Shown: in pieces, positions 33,539-41,869 of the stretch
Numbering within the stretch: position 1 is the stretch's first letter
Layout of the letters: every line of letters starts with the position of its first letter
Origin: Bacillota bacterium
Lineage (GTDB): Bacteria; Bacillota; Bacilli; Paenibacillales; NBRC-103111
DNA: 64,000 bases
NCBI GenBank assembly: GCA_023388055.1
Contig: JAEWGW010000025.1
Location: 558,001 to 622,000 of the forward strand
Direction: 5' to 3'
Program-made: the position numbers and the translations under genes
Notes under the pieces: generated by a model
What the model saw: only the letters and a program-made list of their open reading frames with translations
Told to the model about the DNA's origin: nothing
Database searches by the model: none

Positions 33539-34532
33539 CCAAGCCCTTCTCCTCGACCTTGCGACATTCAACCGTCAGCTCAAGAGCATCGCCGAATCCG
33601 ACCCGGATGCGAGGGATTATCCTTGGATCAGCCAAAGCGTGACCCAGTTCGTTGAGGCCGGGGGCAAGCGGCTGCGGCCGATGATGGTTCTCGTAGGCGC
33701 CCGGTTTGGGCCAAAGCCCGATCCGGCGCATGTACAGAAGGCAGCCCTTCTGCTGGAATATCTGCATATGGCATCCTTGATTCATGATGATATAATCGAC
33801 AACTCGGATCTCCGCCGCGGCGCTCCTACCCTGCAGCGGATCCTGGGGGTGCCTCAGGCCACCCATATCGCCAACTATATGATGGCCCGGGCGGTGGAAT
33901 GGGCAATGGACGGGGAGGACCCTGCCCAAGCTGAGGGGGAGGAACCCAAGTCGGAGGACAAGCCCCGGCTTTCCGAGGTGGCGTCGCTCCTGATGCAGCT
34001 TTGTATGGGAGAATATCAGCAGCTGGGCACCCGTTTTCAGTATGACCTGCCGCTGTCTGCCTACCTGGAAAAATCCCGCAACAAAACGGCTGTGCTGATG
34101 GCCAATTGCTTCCGCATCGGTGCGGAGCTGACCCGGGCCGACAAGACGGTTTGCCGCAGGCTGTATGCCTTCGGCGAAGCACTGGGAATGGCGTTCCAAA
34201 TCAAGGACGACATTCTGGATTATACCCGGTCAGCGGCAGATATTGGCAAGCCGGTTGGATCCGATCTGAAGAGCGGCAACATCACGCTGCCGGTATTATT
34301 CGCGCTGGAGGACGGCAGTCCCGCCCTGCAGGCGGCGATCCGATCCCTTGGCCCGGATTCGCCCCAAGAGGAATTTGACCGCGTAACGGAGGCCATTGCC
34401 GCCAGCGGGGCCGTGGAGCGTTCCCAGGCTGTAAGCCGCGAGTATGCCAAAAAGGCCGGGAGAATCATCACCCGGCTGCGCCCCCATCCGGCTTGCGCCG
34501 ATTTGGAGATTATGCTGAAGTATTTTACGTAA
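33528..34532 (+). CDS. dmkB: Trans-polyprenyl diphosphate synthase (FLEET locus)
   Basis: This 334-residue isoprenyl synthase builds the quinone side chain from isopentenyl diphosphate. The first Asp-rich motif is LIHDDIIDNSDLRRG, the second QIKDDILDY, with GGKRLRPM upstream. An acidic insertion (EDPAQAEGEEPKSEDKPR) between helices is longer than in typical family members. AGGAGG is placed well before the ATG. It corresponds to Listeria DmkB, which works with DmkA. It is the last gene of the plus-strand operon and ends at a terminator shared with the convergent ecfT. Confidence 0.9.
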   Translation: MKLDQALLLDLATFNRQLKSIAESDPDARDYPWISQSVTQFVEAGGKRLRPMMVLVGARFGPKPDPAHVQKAALLLEYLHMASLIHDDIIDNSDLRRGAPTLQRILGVPQATHIANYMMARAVEWAMDGEDPAQAEGEEPKSEDKPRLSEVASLLMQLCMGEYQQLGTRFQYDLPLSAYLEKSRNKTAVLMANCFRIGAELTRADKTVCRRLYAFGEALGMAFQIKDDILDYTRSAADIGKPVGSDLKSGNITLPVLFALEDGSPALQAAIRSLGPDSPQEEFDRVTEAIAASGAVERSQAVSREYAKKAGRIITRLRPHPACADLEIMLKYFT

Positions 34533-34586
34533 AAAAGCCGCCTGGCAGCTGCCCATCAAGTGCAAGCAGCTGCTGCGGGCGACTCA

Positions 34587-34636
34587 AGGTCTTTCGTCTC
34601 CCGTGCGAATGTTAGGCGGGGACGAAGGGCTTTTTC
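34587..34636 (+). terminator. Terminator of dmkB
   Basis: GTCTTTCGTCTCCC and GGGGACGAAGGGC pair, followed by TTTTTC. Confidence 0.65.
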
Positions 34637-34651
34637 AATTCCTCCCGGCTC

Positions 34652-35443
34652 TCAGAACAGGAGGGTGGCCAGCACCATAAGCGAGGTGGCTGCGAGAAAC
34701 AGGGTGTCCCGCCAGCTCCAATGCAGCACGTGGAAGCGTGAACGGGGATGGTGCAGGCGGTACCCCCGCGCTTCCATGGAATCTACCAGCTCTGCCGCCC
34801 GGCGGATGGCCCCGGCTGTGACCGGGACCAGCAGGGAGATGAGCAGCCACGCCTTTTGCAGCAGCTTCTGGTCGGCAAGATCCATGCCTCGGGAGGCCTG
34901 GGCACGGAGAATCTTCTGCGCCTCTTCGAAGACGGTGGGAATGAAGCGCAGTGCAGTGGTCAGCATCAGTGTCACCTTGCGCGGTGAAATGCGGAACACG
35001 GCCAGCGGCTTCATCAGGCTCTCCAGTGCCTGTGTCAGCAGGAGGGGCGGGGTAGTCAGTGTCAGCACCGCTGTGTAGGCAACGAAAAGCACCATCCGGG
35101 CGACGGACATAAACCCTTTTTGCAATCCTCCGGAATAGAGCTTAACCGGGCCGAGATTGACGGACCAGGCGCCGCTGGTGTCAAACAGGACATGAAAGAC
35201 AAAGATGAAGAGCATAAGAAACAGCAGCGGCCGCAGGGAGCGGAGATACAAGCGGAAGGGAATCCGCGTCGCGGCCATGACCGCAACAGAGAAAACGGCC
35301 AGCAGCGCCAGCTCGGCTGCGGAGCGGACGAGAAAAACGGCCGCCATATACAACAGCATGGCCAGCGTCTTGGCCCGCGGGTCGAGACGGTGGATGCATG
35401 AGCCGGTCTCGATGTATTTGCCCATGATCATGCGGTTGGCCAT
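34652..35443 (-). CDS. ecfT: ECF transporter transmembrane component EcfT
   Basis: This membrane protein (263 residues, about five to six helices) carries the two coupling-helix signatures of EcfT: AQASRGMDL and SMEARGYR (each with an A-R-G triplet), which transmit ATPase movement. Start ATG 35443 has AAGGAG 7 bases upstream. It is the last gene of a minus-strand operon after ecfA2. In Listeria, ECF components of the FLEET locus move flavin for the extracellular flavoproteins; the same role is inferred here. Confidence 0.88.
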   Translation of the reverse strand: MANRMIMGKYIETGSCIHRLDPRAKTLAMLLYMAAVFLVRSAAELALLAVFSVAVMAATRIPFRLYLRSLRPLLFLMLFIFVFHVLFDTSGAWSVNLGPVKLYSGGLQKGFMSVARMVLFVAYTAVLTLTTPPLLLTQALESLMKPLAVFRISPRKVTLMLTTALRFIPTVFEEAQKILRAQASRGMDLADQKLLQKAWLLISLLVPVTAGAIRRAAELVDSMEARGYRLHHPRSRFHVLHWSWRDTLFLAATSLMVLATLLF

Positions 35444-35485
35444 GCAGGAGCTCCTTTCGGACATAAGGATGGCAGCGTATTGGCG

Positions 35486-36346
35486 TCAAGACGGCATTCC
35501 CAGAGTCTGGGAGATATAATGTGCTAGCCGTTCGGTAGTATAGGGGCCTGGAGGAAAAGGTGCCCCGAAGAGCTGCGAGAAATCCCGCAGGAAACGGACA
35601 ACCGGGGGCGTGACAATGCCCGCCTGCTCCATCAGGGCGGCGTTGGCCAGCAGCTCGCCCGGCGAGCCGTGGAACAGTGTTTTGCCTGCGGCCAGCAGCA
35701 CGTAGTCATCGGCATAAGGCAGGACTTCCTCCAGCCGGTGGGTGACGAGGATGACAGTTTTGCCCCGGACGCGGCAAAGCTCGGCGAGCAGGCCAAGCAG
35801 CTCCTCGCGGCTTGCCTGGTCGAGGGTCGCTGCCGGCTCGTCCAGCACCAGCACCTCCGGATCGGCAGCGAGTACAGTGGCGATCGCTGCCTTGCGCATC
35901 TGTCCGCCGCTCAGATGGAAGGGACTCTTCGCCAGCAGCTCCTCTCCCAGGCCAAGTGCTGCAGCCGCCTGCCGTGCGGCGCGGCGGGCGGTCTGCACAT
36001 CCGCTCCGAAATTGAGCGGGCCGTACATCAGGTCCTGCTCCACCGTCTCGGCGAAGAGCTGCTGCTCGGGGAATTGGAAGACCAAGCCGACCCGGCGCCG
36101 CAGCTCCTTCAGACCCTTGCCGGAGATCCCAGGCTGGAGAACGTAATCCAGCACGTGCAGCCGTCCGGCTTCGGGCAGCAGGATACCGTTGAAATGCTGC
36201 AGCAGGGTGGACTTGCCGGATCCCGAAGCGCCCAGCACGGCAGTGAACCGCCCCTCGGCAAGCATCAGATCCAGAGCGTCCAGCCCTGTCTGCCGCTCGC
36301 CTGCGCTATGGTAGGTATAGGTTACTTGATCGAATCGCAATGCCAC
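35486..36346 (-). CDS. ecfA2: ECF transporter ATPase EcfA2
   Basis: This cytoplasmic ABC ATPase (286 residues) has Walker A GASGSGKST, Q-loop LVFQFPEQQLF, signature LSGGQMRK, Walker B VLVLDEPAA and the H-loop VTHRLEE. FPEQQLF after the Q-loop is typical of EcfA. It overlaps ecfA1 by 25 bp and pairs with it as the heterodimer that drives EcfT. Confidence 0.9.
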   Translation of the reverse strand: MALRFDQVTYTYHSAGERQTGLDALDLMLAEGRFTAVLGASGSGKSTLLQHFNGILLPEAGRLHVLDYVLQPGISGKGLKELRRRVGLVFQFPEQQLFAETVEQDLMYGPLNFGADVQTARRAARQAAAALGLGEELLAKSPFHLSGGQMRKAAIATVLAADPEVLVLDEPAATLDQASREELLGLLAELCRVRGKTVILVTHRLEEVLPYADDYVLLAAGKTLFHGSPGELLANAALMEQAGIVTPPVVRFLRDFSQLFGAPFPPGPYTTERLAHYISQTLGMPS

Positions 36347-37176
36347 TTGGTCAGCGCCTCCATTAATTCGCTTTCACCGGCTTGCTGCGGAACGGCAACA
36401 CCCAGCCGGTTCAGCTCTGCCGCCAGCTCCATGGCAAAGGAGGGCCGCAGCCGCAGCCGGTTGAGCAAGGCGGTATCCCGCAGCAGCTCATCTGGAGCGC
36501 CGTCCGCAGTCAGCTGCCCGTCTGCCAGGGCAAGCATACGGCCGGTGGAGAGGATTTCATCGTGGTCGTGGGTGACCGAGATCAGCGTATAGTTGCCGGT
36601 TGAGTGCATCCTGCGGAGCACAGCGAGAATCTCGCCCTTGGCCTGCTCGTCCAGCATGGAGGTCGCTTCGTCCAGCACGAGAATTTTGGGCTCCAGCGCC
36701 AACACAGCAGCCAAGGCGACACGCTGCTTCTGTCCGCCCGACAGCTCCGCCGGATGCCGGTTGAGGAAGGCTTCGATGCCCAGCATCGAAGCGTATCGCT
36801 CCAGCCGAACACCCATCTCCTTCCGGTCCAGGCAGCGGTTCTCCAGCCCGAAGACGATATCGTCGGCCACATTCAGGCCGACAAACTGATTGTCCGGATT
36901 GGCGAATACCATGCCAATCCGTTCGCGGATGTCGCCCAGGGTGCGGGCGGTAAGCTCGATGCCATCGATGATAATCCGGCCGCTGCTGGCCGGGAGCAGT
37001 CCGTTCAAACGTTTGACCAGGCTGGATTTGCCGGACCCGTTGGCGCCCACCAGACTGATCCACTCGCCGGTTTGTACGGAGAATGAGAGATCGCGGAGAA
37101 AATCGGGTCCACCCGGCCTATGGGCGCAGCAAACCTGCTGCAGCTCGATAATGGGTGTGTTGGGGATTCCGTTCAT
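36322..37176 (-). CDS. ecfA1: ECF transporter ATPase EcfA1
   Basis: This partner ABC ATPase (284 residues) has Walker A GANGSGKSS, Q-loop MVFANPDNQFVG, signature LSGGQKQR, Walker B ILVLDEATS and VTHDHDE. The ANPDNQ motif is the EcfA1 form. Its start overlaps the stop of eetB by 4 bp (ATGA). No separate riboflavin-type S component is encoded here; EetB, which has S-component-like topology, may fill that place (inference). Confidence 0.9.
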   Translation of the reverse strand: MNGIPNTPIIELQQVCCAHRPGGPDFLRDLSFSVQTGEWISLVGANGSGKSSLVKRLNGLLPASSGRIIIDGIELTARTLGDIRERIGMVFANPDNQFVGLNVADDIVFGLENRCLDRKEMGVRLERYASMLGIEAFLNRHPAELSGGQKQRVALAAVLALEPKILVLDEATSMLDEQAKGEILAVLRRMHSTGNYTLISVTHDHDEILSTGRMLALADGQLTADGAPDELLRDTALLNRLRLRPSFAMELAAELNRLGVAVPQQAGESELMEALTKWHCDSIK

Positions 37177-37724
37177 TGCAAACCTCCCGCCCGCTGCAGC
37201 AGCCCGAGCTTGTCCAGAGAGCCGATGAGGTAGGTGGCGGCCACGCCGATGAAGAAGCCGGTGACCACGCCGGAAACGAGCAGCAGCGGCAGGTAGAAGA
37301 AGATAGACGTTGTTCCAAGCACAAGCGCCGCCGCTCCCAGCTGGCCGAGGTTATGGGCAATGCCGCCCATAATGCTGATAGCGGCCAGACTGAAGAAGTC
37401 CTTGCGTACCCGAAGCAGGAAGAACATGATCAGGAAGCTCGCCAACGACCCGAAGAAGCTGAACAGGAACGTCGAGAATGTGCCCAGAATGAATGAGGTC
37501 AGCAATGTCTTCAGGATAATAAGGGCAAGCGCATCCCGGGCTTTGAAATAATACAGACAGGTGAGCACCATGATATTGCCGAGCCCCAGCTTGGCGCCCG
37601 GAACAGCGATGGCAAAGGGGATGAACGACTCAACGATGCCGAGCACGACGGAGACGGCAGCGAGAATGGCGACCATCGCCGCCGTCTTCAGCTCCTCATG
37701 GTCACGCTCAGGATGCAACGCCAT
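37173..37724 (-). CDS. eetB: EetB-type membrane protein (Gx transporter / Hpre_diP_synt_I family)
   Basis: The protein (183 residues) has five to six membrane segments. It contains AIAVPGAKLGLGNIMVLTCL and IMGGIAHNLGQLGAAALVLG, characteristic of the family once called heptaprenyl diphosphate synthase component I, which resembles ECF S components. AGGAGG lies 5 bases before the ATG at 37724. In Listeria EetB is one of two membrane proteins required for electron transfer to extracytosolic acceptors. It overlaps eetA and ecfA1, so the three are translationally coupled. Confidence 0.85.
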   Translation of the reverse strand: MALHPERDHEELKTAAMVAILAAVSVVLGIVESFIPFAIAVPGAKLGLGNIMVLTCLYYFKARDALALIILKTLLTSFILGTFSTFLFSFFGSLASFLIMFFLLRVRKDFFSLAAISIMGGIAHNLGQLGAAALVLGTTSIFFYLPLLLVSGVVTGFFIGVAATYLIGSLDKLGLLQRAGGLQ

Positions 37725-38112
37725 CAAGGCCTCCTCCTCCGCCGGTTCCTGTGCCGCCCACCACTTCCACCATCAAGCGATGCGGCAGGCATACAATCGT
37801 TTGACCGATGGCGGTGGCAGCCCCGAAGGTTAGGCACAACAGATCCGGGCAATCCGCCTCGATCATCTGTATGCCGCGGTTATGCAGCTTAAGCAGGTTA
37901 TACCCATATTTGGTGCGTATCTCCAGCTCCTGCTCGGTTGCCTCAAGCTTCACCGTTTTATAGAGCTTGCCGTCCACGGTGATTTTGGCGAACAGCTCCT
38001 GGTCTGCCGCGGATTTTTCCTTCATCAGAATCGGGAAGACGATGAAAAACGATGCGATCAGCAGGAGCGAGGCGAGCAGGATGAGATCGGCTTTTTTGAA
38101 CAATTTGAGCAT
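37708..38112 (-). CDS. eetA: EetA-type NusG-II domain protein with membrane anchor
   Basis: A single N-terminal membrane helix (KADLILLASLLLIASFFIVF) is followed by an extracellular beta domain of the NusG domain II kind (KITVDGKLYKTVKL; IRTKYGYNLLKLHNRGIQMI, then CPDLLC and a second block QTIVCLPHRL). The CPDLLC cysteine pair and the later Cys are typical of EetA. The ATG at 38112 with GGAGTG upstream gives 134 residues; the longer frame from 38310 is not real. It ends in a glycine-rich tail overlapping eetB. It is first in the minus-strand operon. Confidence 0.85.
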   Translation of the reverse strand: MLKLFKKADLILLASLLLIASFFIVFPILMKEKSAADQELFAKITVDGKLYKTVKLEATEQELEIRTKYGYNLLKLHNRGIQMIEADCPDLLCLTFGAATAIGQTIVCLPHRLMVEVVGGTGTGGGGGLDGVAS

Positions 38113-38178
38113 GAGGTTCACTCCAAAAAAAGGTGCGTTACCGCTTCCGGATTTGCAGGACATGAAACGGCTTCCGCC

Positions 38179-38194
38179 TGTAATAAAGATCACA
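38179..38194 (-). promoter_or_regulatory. Rex/Fnr-like half-matched site upstream of eetA
   Basis: On the minus strand TGTGA-N6-TTACA (one mismatch from TGTGA-N6-TCACA) lies downstream of an extended -10 TGGTAGAAT (TAGAAT at 38224-38219). It could link the eetA operon to the same regulator as pplA. Confidence 0.4.
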
Positions 38195-38300
38195 ACAGGC
38201 ATTTGACCATTTGCTCTCATTCTACCATAATGAATAGGAAAAAAGAAACGCTCCCACAGGGAGGTGTGCCCTAGGGGCGCACATGTGCAGGAGGACAATG

Positions 38301-39368
38301 ATGACAACAAAAAAGTGGGTCAGATGGCCCGTACTCTTCGTGCTGATCCTCAGTCTGGTTATTGCAGGCTGCGGCAAGCAGGCTTCCCGAAGCAGCGATG
38401 GGGAGACGGCGTTGCCGGTGAGTGAAACCTATTACATCTTTGGGACTGTTGTGACAGTCAAGGTTTATGACGCCAAGGTGACGAAGGAGAATTTTGCGAA
38501 AATCGGCGAAATTCTAAAGGATGTTGACCGCTGGCTTAACCGGGAGAACGCGGACAGCGATATTGCCAAGGTGAACCGGATGGCCGGTAAGGAAGCGGTG
38601 GCCGTGACGCCGGAAACCTTCACGGCAGTCAAGTTTGCGCTGGAGGACTCGCAGAAATCGGACGGTGTTTTTGATCTGACGGTCGGCCCCCTGGTGGAGC
38701 TGTGGGGAATCGGCAAGGAAGGGGCGCACAAGCCCGCGGATACCGACATTGCCAAAGCCAGAGCCTTGGTTGGATACCAGGATGTGGTTCTCGACGAGGC
38801 CAAGCATACCGTTATGCTGAAACGCCCGGGCATGTCCCTGGATATCGGGGGGACCGGGAAGGGCTACGCCGCTGACCTGATCGCCGATTATCTGGTGGCG
38901 CAAGGCTTCGGCGGCAGTATTATTGACATGGGAGGCAACCTGCTTACCGTTGGACTCAAGCCGGACGGAAGCGAATGGAACATCGGTATCCAGAATCCGG
39001 ACAAGTCCCGCGGCAATACCATCGGCACGGTCAAGGTCGGGCCTCTGGCGGTGGTTGCTTCGGGGATTTATGAACGTTTCTTCATTGAGAACGGTGTGCG
39101 CTACCATCATATTATGGATACCGCCACCGGTGCCCCGGTTCAGAATGAGCTGGCCAGTGTGACGATCCTCTGCGAAGGGGCGATGGTTGGGGAAGGTTTG
39201 GATAATCTCGTTTTTGCATACGGGCTGGAAAAAGGGCTGGAGTATGTTGATGCACGCGCTGGTGTGGAGGCAATCTTCATCACCAAGGATCACAAGGTGT
39301 ATGTCAGCAAGGGTCTGAAGGGCAAGCTGCAGCTGCTGGATGACTCTTTCACCCTCGCAGGCGGGTAA
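38301..39368 (+). CDS. fmnB: Exported ApbE-type FMN transferase lipoprotein (FmnB role)
   Basis: This 355-residue lipoprotein has a signal with IAGC as lipobox and an ApbE domain: YYIFGTVVTVKVYD, the GPLVELWGIGKEG segment, DIGGTGKGYAADLIADYLV, DMGGNLLTVG, VVASGIYERF and RYHHIMDTATGAP. It would transfer FMN from FAD to PplA outside the membrane. Two adjacent ATGs are possible; 38301 lies 6 bases after AGGAGG. It is divergent to the eetA operon and has its own promoter region. It differs from the cytoplasmic ApbE at 9411 by its lipoprotein signal. Confidence 0.9.
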   Translation: MTTKKWVRWPVLFVLILSLVIAGCGKQASRSSDGETALPVSETYYIFGTVVTVKVYDAKVTKENFAKIGEILKDVDRWLNRENADSDIAKVNRMAGKEAVAVTPETFTAVKFALEDSQKSDGVFDLTVGPLVELWGIGKEGAHKPADTDIAKARALVGYQDVVLDEAKHTVMLKRPGMSLDIGGTGKGYAADLIADYLVAQGFGGSIIDMGGNLLTVGLKPDGSEWNIGIQNPDKSRGNTIGTVKVGPLAVVASGIYERFFIENGVRYHHIMDTATGAPVQNELASVTILCEGAMVGEGLDNLVFAYGLEKGLEYVDARAGVEAIFITKDHKVYVSKGLKGKLQLLDDSFTLAGG

Positions 39369-39502
39369 AGGGCCTCAAAGGGAGCCCAGTTTCACTATAG
39401 CTAAACTCTCCCTTCAGCATCCTTTTGTTTCCTTTTAGAATGGAAGAGACCAGGAATTCGTCTGTATTCCAATACTAGCTGAAGAGGAGAGATGTTGGCA
39501 GC

Positions 39503-40480
39503 GTGTTGAAATTAAAATATCTATTTGATAACCGGGACTTGGCGGAAATGCTGCTCAAGAATTGGGATTATGAGGACATCGGGATGTTCAAGCATTACCG
39601 TGTATCCTCCAATGCGATTTACCCGTTCAAGCGGGAGGGAACAACGCATTTCCTGAGATTTGCTCCCCGGGAGGAAAAGCTTACGCCGAATCTTCAGGCC
39701 GAGCTGGAGTTTATTGCTTACCTGCGGGGGAAGGGATATGGTGTGTTAGAGGCGGTCCCATCCAAGGCTGGCGAGAAGCTCGTTGAGATGGAAACACCGT
39801 GGGGAGTATACGTTGCATCGGTATTCAAGCGGGTGCCGGGAGTACAGCTGGACCGGACCGATTTCCCGGATGACGTTATGTTCAGCTACGGGAAGGCGTT
39901 GGGCAAGCTCCACCGTTTATCCAGTGAATATGTGCCGGGTGATGTTAAAAGATGGTCCCATGCGGACGTGCTGGACTGGATTCAGGAGGTTCTGACTGCT
40001 TTTCCCGGCGAGACCGCGGCTTTGGCGGAAACGGAGCTGCTGCGTACGTATTTTGCTTCGCTTCCCAAGACGCAGGCTGACTATGGCTTGATTCATTATG
40101 ATTTTGAATACGATAACGTCTTCTACGAGGGCGAGACGCGAACCTGCCATGCCATAGATTTCGATGATGCGATGTATCATTGGTATGTGTTGGATATTGA
40201 ACAAGCACTGGAGAGTGTGCGGGAAGAGGTCCCTCCGGAGGATTTTGATCAGAAGAAACAATGCTTTCTGGATGGGTACCGAACCGAATATGAGATTTCC
40301 GGCGATGCGGAGAAGATAGTTACCGTTTGCAAGCGGTTTGCCAATTTATATGGGTATGCACGGGTATTGCGGGCGGCTGCTGAAAAGTGGGAGAACGAGC
40401 CGGAGTGGCTAACCGGGTTAAGGGGAAGGCTGGCCGAAGGGCTTGAAGAGGATGCCGTTATATTCGGCGAGACGTTGTAG
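39503..40480 (+). CDS. APH-family kinase-like protein (CotS/YsxA-type phosphotransferase fold)
   Basis: This 325-residue protein has an N-lobe with HFLRFAPREEK, the catalytic loop IHYDFEYDNVFYE (HxDxxxxN pattern, with Asp and Asn retained) and the metal site AIDFDDAMYHW. It acts on an unknown small molecule. The start is a GTG at 39503 followed by TTG; GAGGAGAG lies rather far upstream, so the start is uncertain. It follows fmnB by 134 bp with no terminator seen, but there is no functional link. Confidence 0.75.
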   Translation: MLKLKYLFDNRDLAEMLLKNWDYEDIGMFKHYRVSSNAIYPFKREGTTHFLRFAPREEKLTPNLQAELEFIAYLRGKGYGVLEAVPSKAGEKLVEMETPWGVYVASVFKRVPGVQLDRTDFPDDVMFSYGKALGKLHRLSSEYVPGDVKRWSHADVLDWIQEVLTAFPGETAALAETELLRTYFASLPKTQADYGLIHYDFEYDNVFYEGETRTCHAIDFDDAMYHWYVLDIEQALESVREEVPPEDFDQKKQCFLDGYRTEYEISGDAEKIVTVCKRFANLYGYARVLRAAAEKWENEPEWLTGLRGRLAEGLEEDAVIFGETL

Positions 40481-40556
40481 TGCCATGTGCTGCGGCAGTT
40501 GCTCCCACCCTCAATAAGAGGTAAACTGGTGGCATATCTGACAGGTGGTGAATTCC

Positions 40557-40856
40557 TTGGCATTCGGCGTGAAGCGGCAGGAGCTGCAGCAATGGAAAGA
40601 GGCGGTATCCCGCGGGGAAATTGCATACCTGACTCACTTTTGGACTGACCCGCGTTTCCCGTCCATCCGGACGGTGACCAAGGTGGGATGCTCCGACAGG
40701 AAACGGCTGACGGATTGGTGTAAGCGGCATGGGCTGAATCCGGCTTACATCCATGAGCATCCGCCGTATCCCCACTTCGATCTGATGGGCCCGAGGCAGA
40801 AGGAAATTCTGGAGAAGGAGCAGCTTCACGAGCATATTCGCCGCTTCCGGCTGTAG
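40557..40856 (+). CDS. YneQ-like small protein
   Basis: The protein has 99 residues. The sequence AFGVKRQELQQWKEAVSRGE, IAYLTHFWTDPRFP, VTKVGCSDRKRL and YPHFDLMGPRQKEILEKE closely follows the YneQ family of Bacillales, which is conserved but unassigned. A TTG start at 40557 with AGGTGG 8 bases upstream is used. It ends shortly before a strong terminator. Confidence 0.7.
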   Translation: MAFGVKRQELQQWKEAVSRGEIAYLTHFWTDPRFPSIRTVTKVGCSDRKRLTDWCKRHGLNPAYIHEHPPYPHFDLMGPRQKEILEKEQLHEHIRRFRL

Positions 40857-40936
40857 GGAGCGGGTTTCGTCTAGCTTGCAGGAAGCTCCCGGTCACAAAG
40901 GCTGCAGTTGGCAGCTCCTATACCATTTCACAGAGA

Positions 40937-40972
40937 ATAGACCGCCCTTGTCAAAGGGACGGTCTATTTTTG
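40937..40972 (+). terminator. Terminator after the YneQ-like gene
   Basis: ATAGACCGTCCC-type stem (ATAGACCGCCCTT/AAGGGACGGTCTAT) followed by TTTTTG. Confidence 0.75.
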
Positions 40973-40996
40973 GGTTGGGCTTATCTCTGCCGCGAT

Positions 40997-41222
40997 ACTA
41001 ACGGACACCAGCGCCGTTAATGGGCACAAATTCCGCCTTCTGCGATTCTAACGGTCACCACAGCCGCTATATCGGGAAATGGGACTCCGTTTGAGCCTGA
41101 TCCGGCACAATAGCGTCGCTGTGGTCCGTTAGAAATCACAAACACCGTTTTTCCGCCAAATAAGGTTGCTGGTGTCCGTTACAATTTTGCCTCAGGTGAT
41201 ACGGTCGCTCCGGTCCGTTAAC
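40997..41222. repeat. Four-armed intergenic repeat, copy 5, with an extra arm
   Basis: Forward arms ACTAACGGACACCAGCGCCG and TCTAACGGTCACCACAGCCG are followed by reverse arms ending GGTCCGTTAGA, TGTCCGTTACA and a third GGTCCGTTAAC. Spacer sequences match copy 4. The region 40857-41266 contains only this and the terminator. Confidence 0.75.
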
Positions 41223-41266
41223 TCTCCGCTGCAGCTCTCCTCTAGCGCCTCCCCCTGTTGGTCGAC

Positions 41267-41749
41267 TCAATACAAATCAAACATGCCCACCTCGTAACCC
41301 TGCATCTTCAGGTAGGTGAACAACTGGCCGCGGTGATGCTGGGCGTGGGTGACAATTTCGATGAGCCACTTGGCCTGGACTGTTCCGTGCTCCAGATAGA
41401 AGGGGATGGTTTTTTTGTGGAGGAAGTCCTCCTCCGGCAATGCGGTCATGTACTGCCGCAGCGGCTCCAGCCCTTCGGCCATGGCAGCTCCCAGCTTGGC
41501 GAATTCCGTTTCCGCAAAACGGTGTTCCAGGGAACGCACCTCCTCAGTCGTATGCTCCTGCACAATCAGCAGATCCACGTCGGGGATCGCGGCCAGATGT
41601 TCGGCCAGCTCCCGCAGAGTCCGCATGTTGGGCTGCGGGCGGAACTCCACATCCTCGGGCTTTACCTTGGCCAATAGATTCGTGGTGGTCCTGACGATTA
41701 ATTCCAATTCCTCAAACAACAGGTGCTGCAGCTCTTGAACGGCTGTCAT
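41267..41749 (-). CDS. DinB family protein
   Basis: This four-helix bundle protein (160 residues) has the DinB metal-binding His residues in LRELAEHLAAIP and HAQHHRGQL. The family includes thiol transferases such as bacillithiol S-transferases and damage-induced proteins. Start ATG 41749 follows GGGAG 8 bases upstream. It is divergent from the WYL regulator, which may control it. Confidence 0.82.
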   Translation of the reverse strand: MTAVQELQHLLFEELELIVRTTTNLLAKVKPEDVEFRPQPNMRTLRELAEHLAAIPDVDLLIVQEHTTEEVRSLEHRFAETEFAKLGAAMAEGLEPLRQYMTALPEEDFLHKKTIPFYLEHGTVQAKWLIEIVTHAQHHRGQLFTYLKMQGYEVGMFDLY

Positions 41750-41816
41750 TGGATACACTCCCATTTTCATTAAATTTTCGGTATCTTGTTTGCTGGTCCT
41801 ATTACTGACTATACCC

Positions 41817-41839
41817 TATAATAGTGACAAGTATTGTCA
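41817..41839 (+). promoter_or_regulatory. -10 box and dyad between dinB-like and WYL genes
   Basis: TATAAT at 41817-41822 is followed directly by the perfect dyad TGACAA-GTA-TTGTCA (41825-41839), located at the expected transcription start. It is a candidate operator of the WYL regulator. Confidence 0.55.
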
Positions 41840-41869
41840 TGATTACGGAAAAAGATAAGGAGCTTAACC

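Noticed and set aside
35669..36592. 307-residue plus-strand frame opposite ecfA2/ecfA1
   Set aside because: Shadow of two certain ABC ATPase genes.
38112..38310. Extended EetA reading frame from 38310
   Set aside because: The upstream part runs through the divergent promoter region; the ATG at 38112 has a good ribosome site and starts directly before the membrane anchor.
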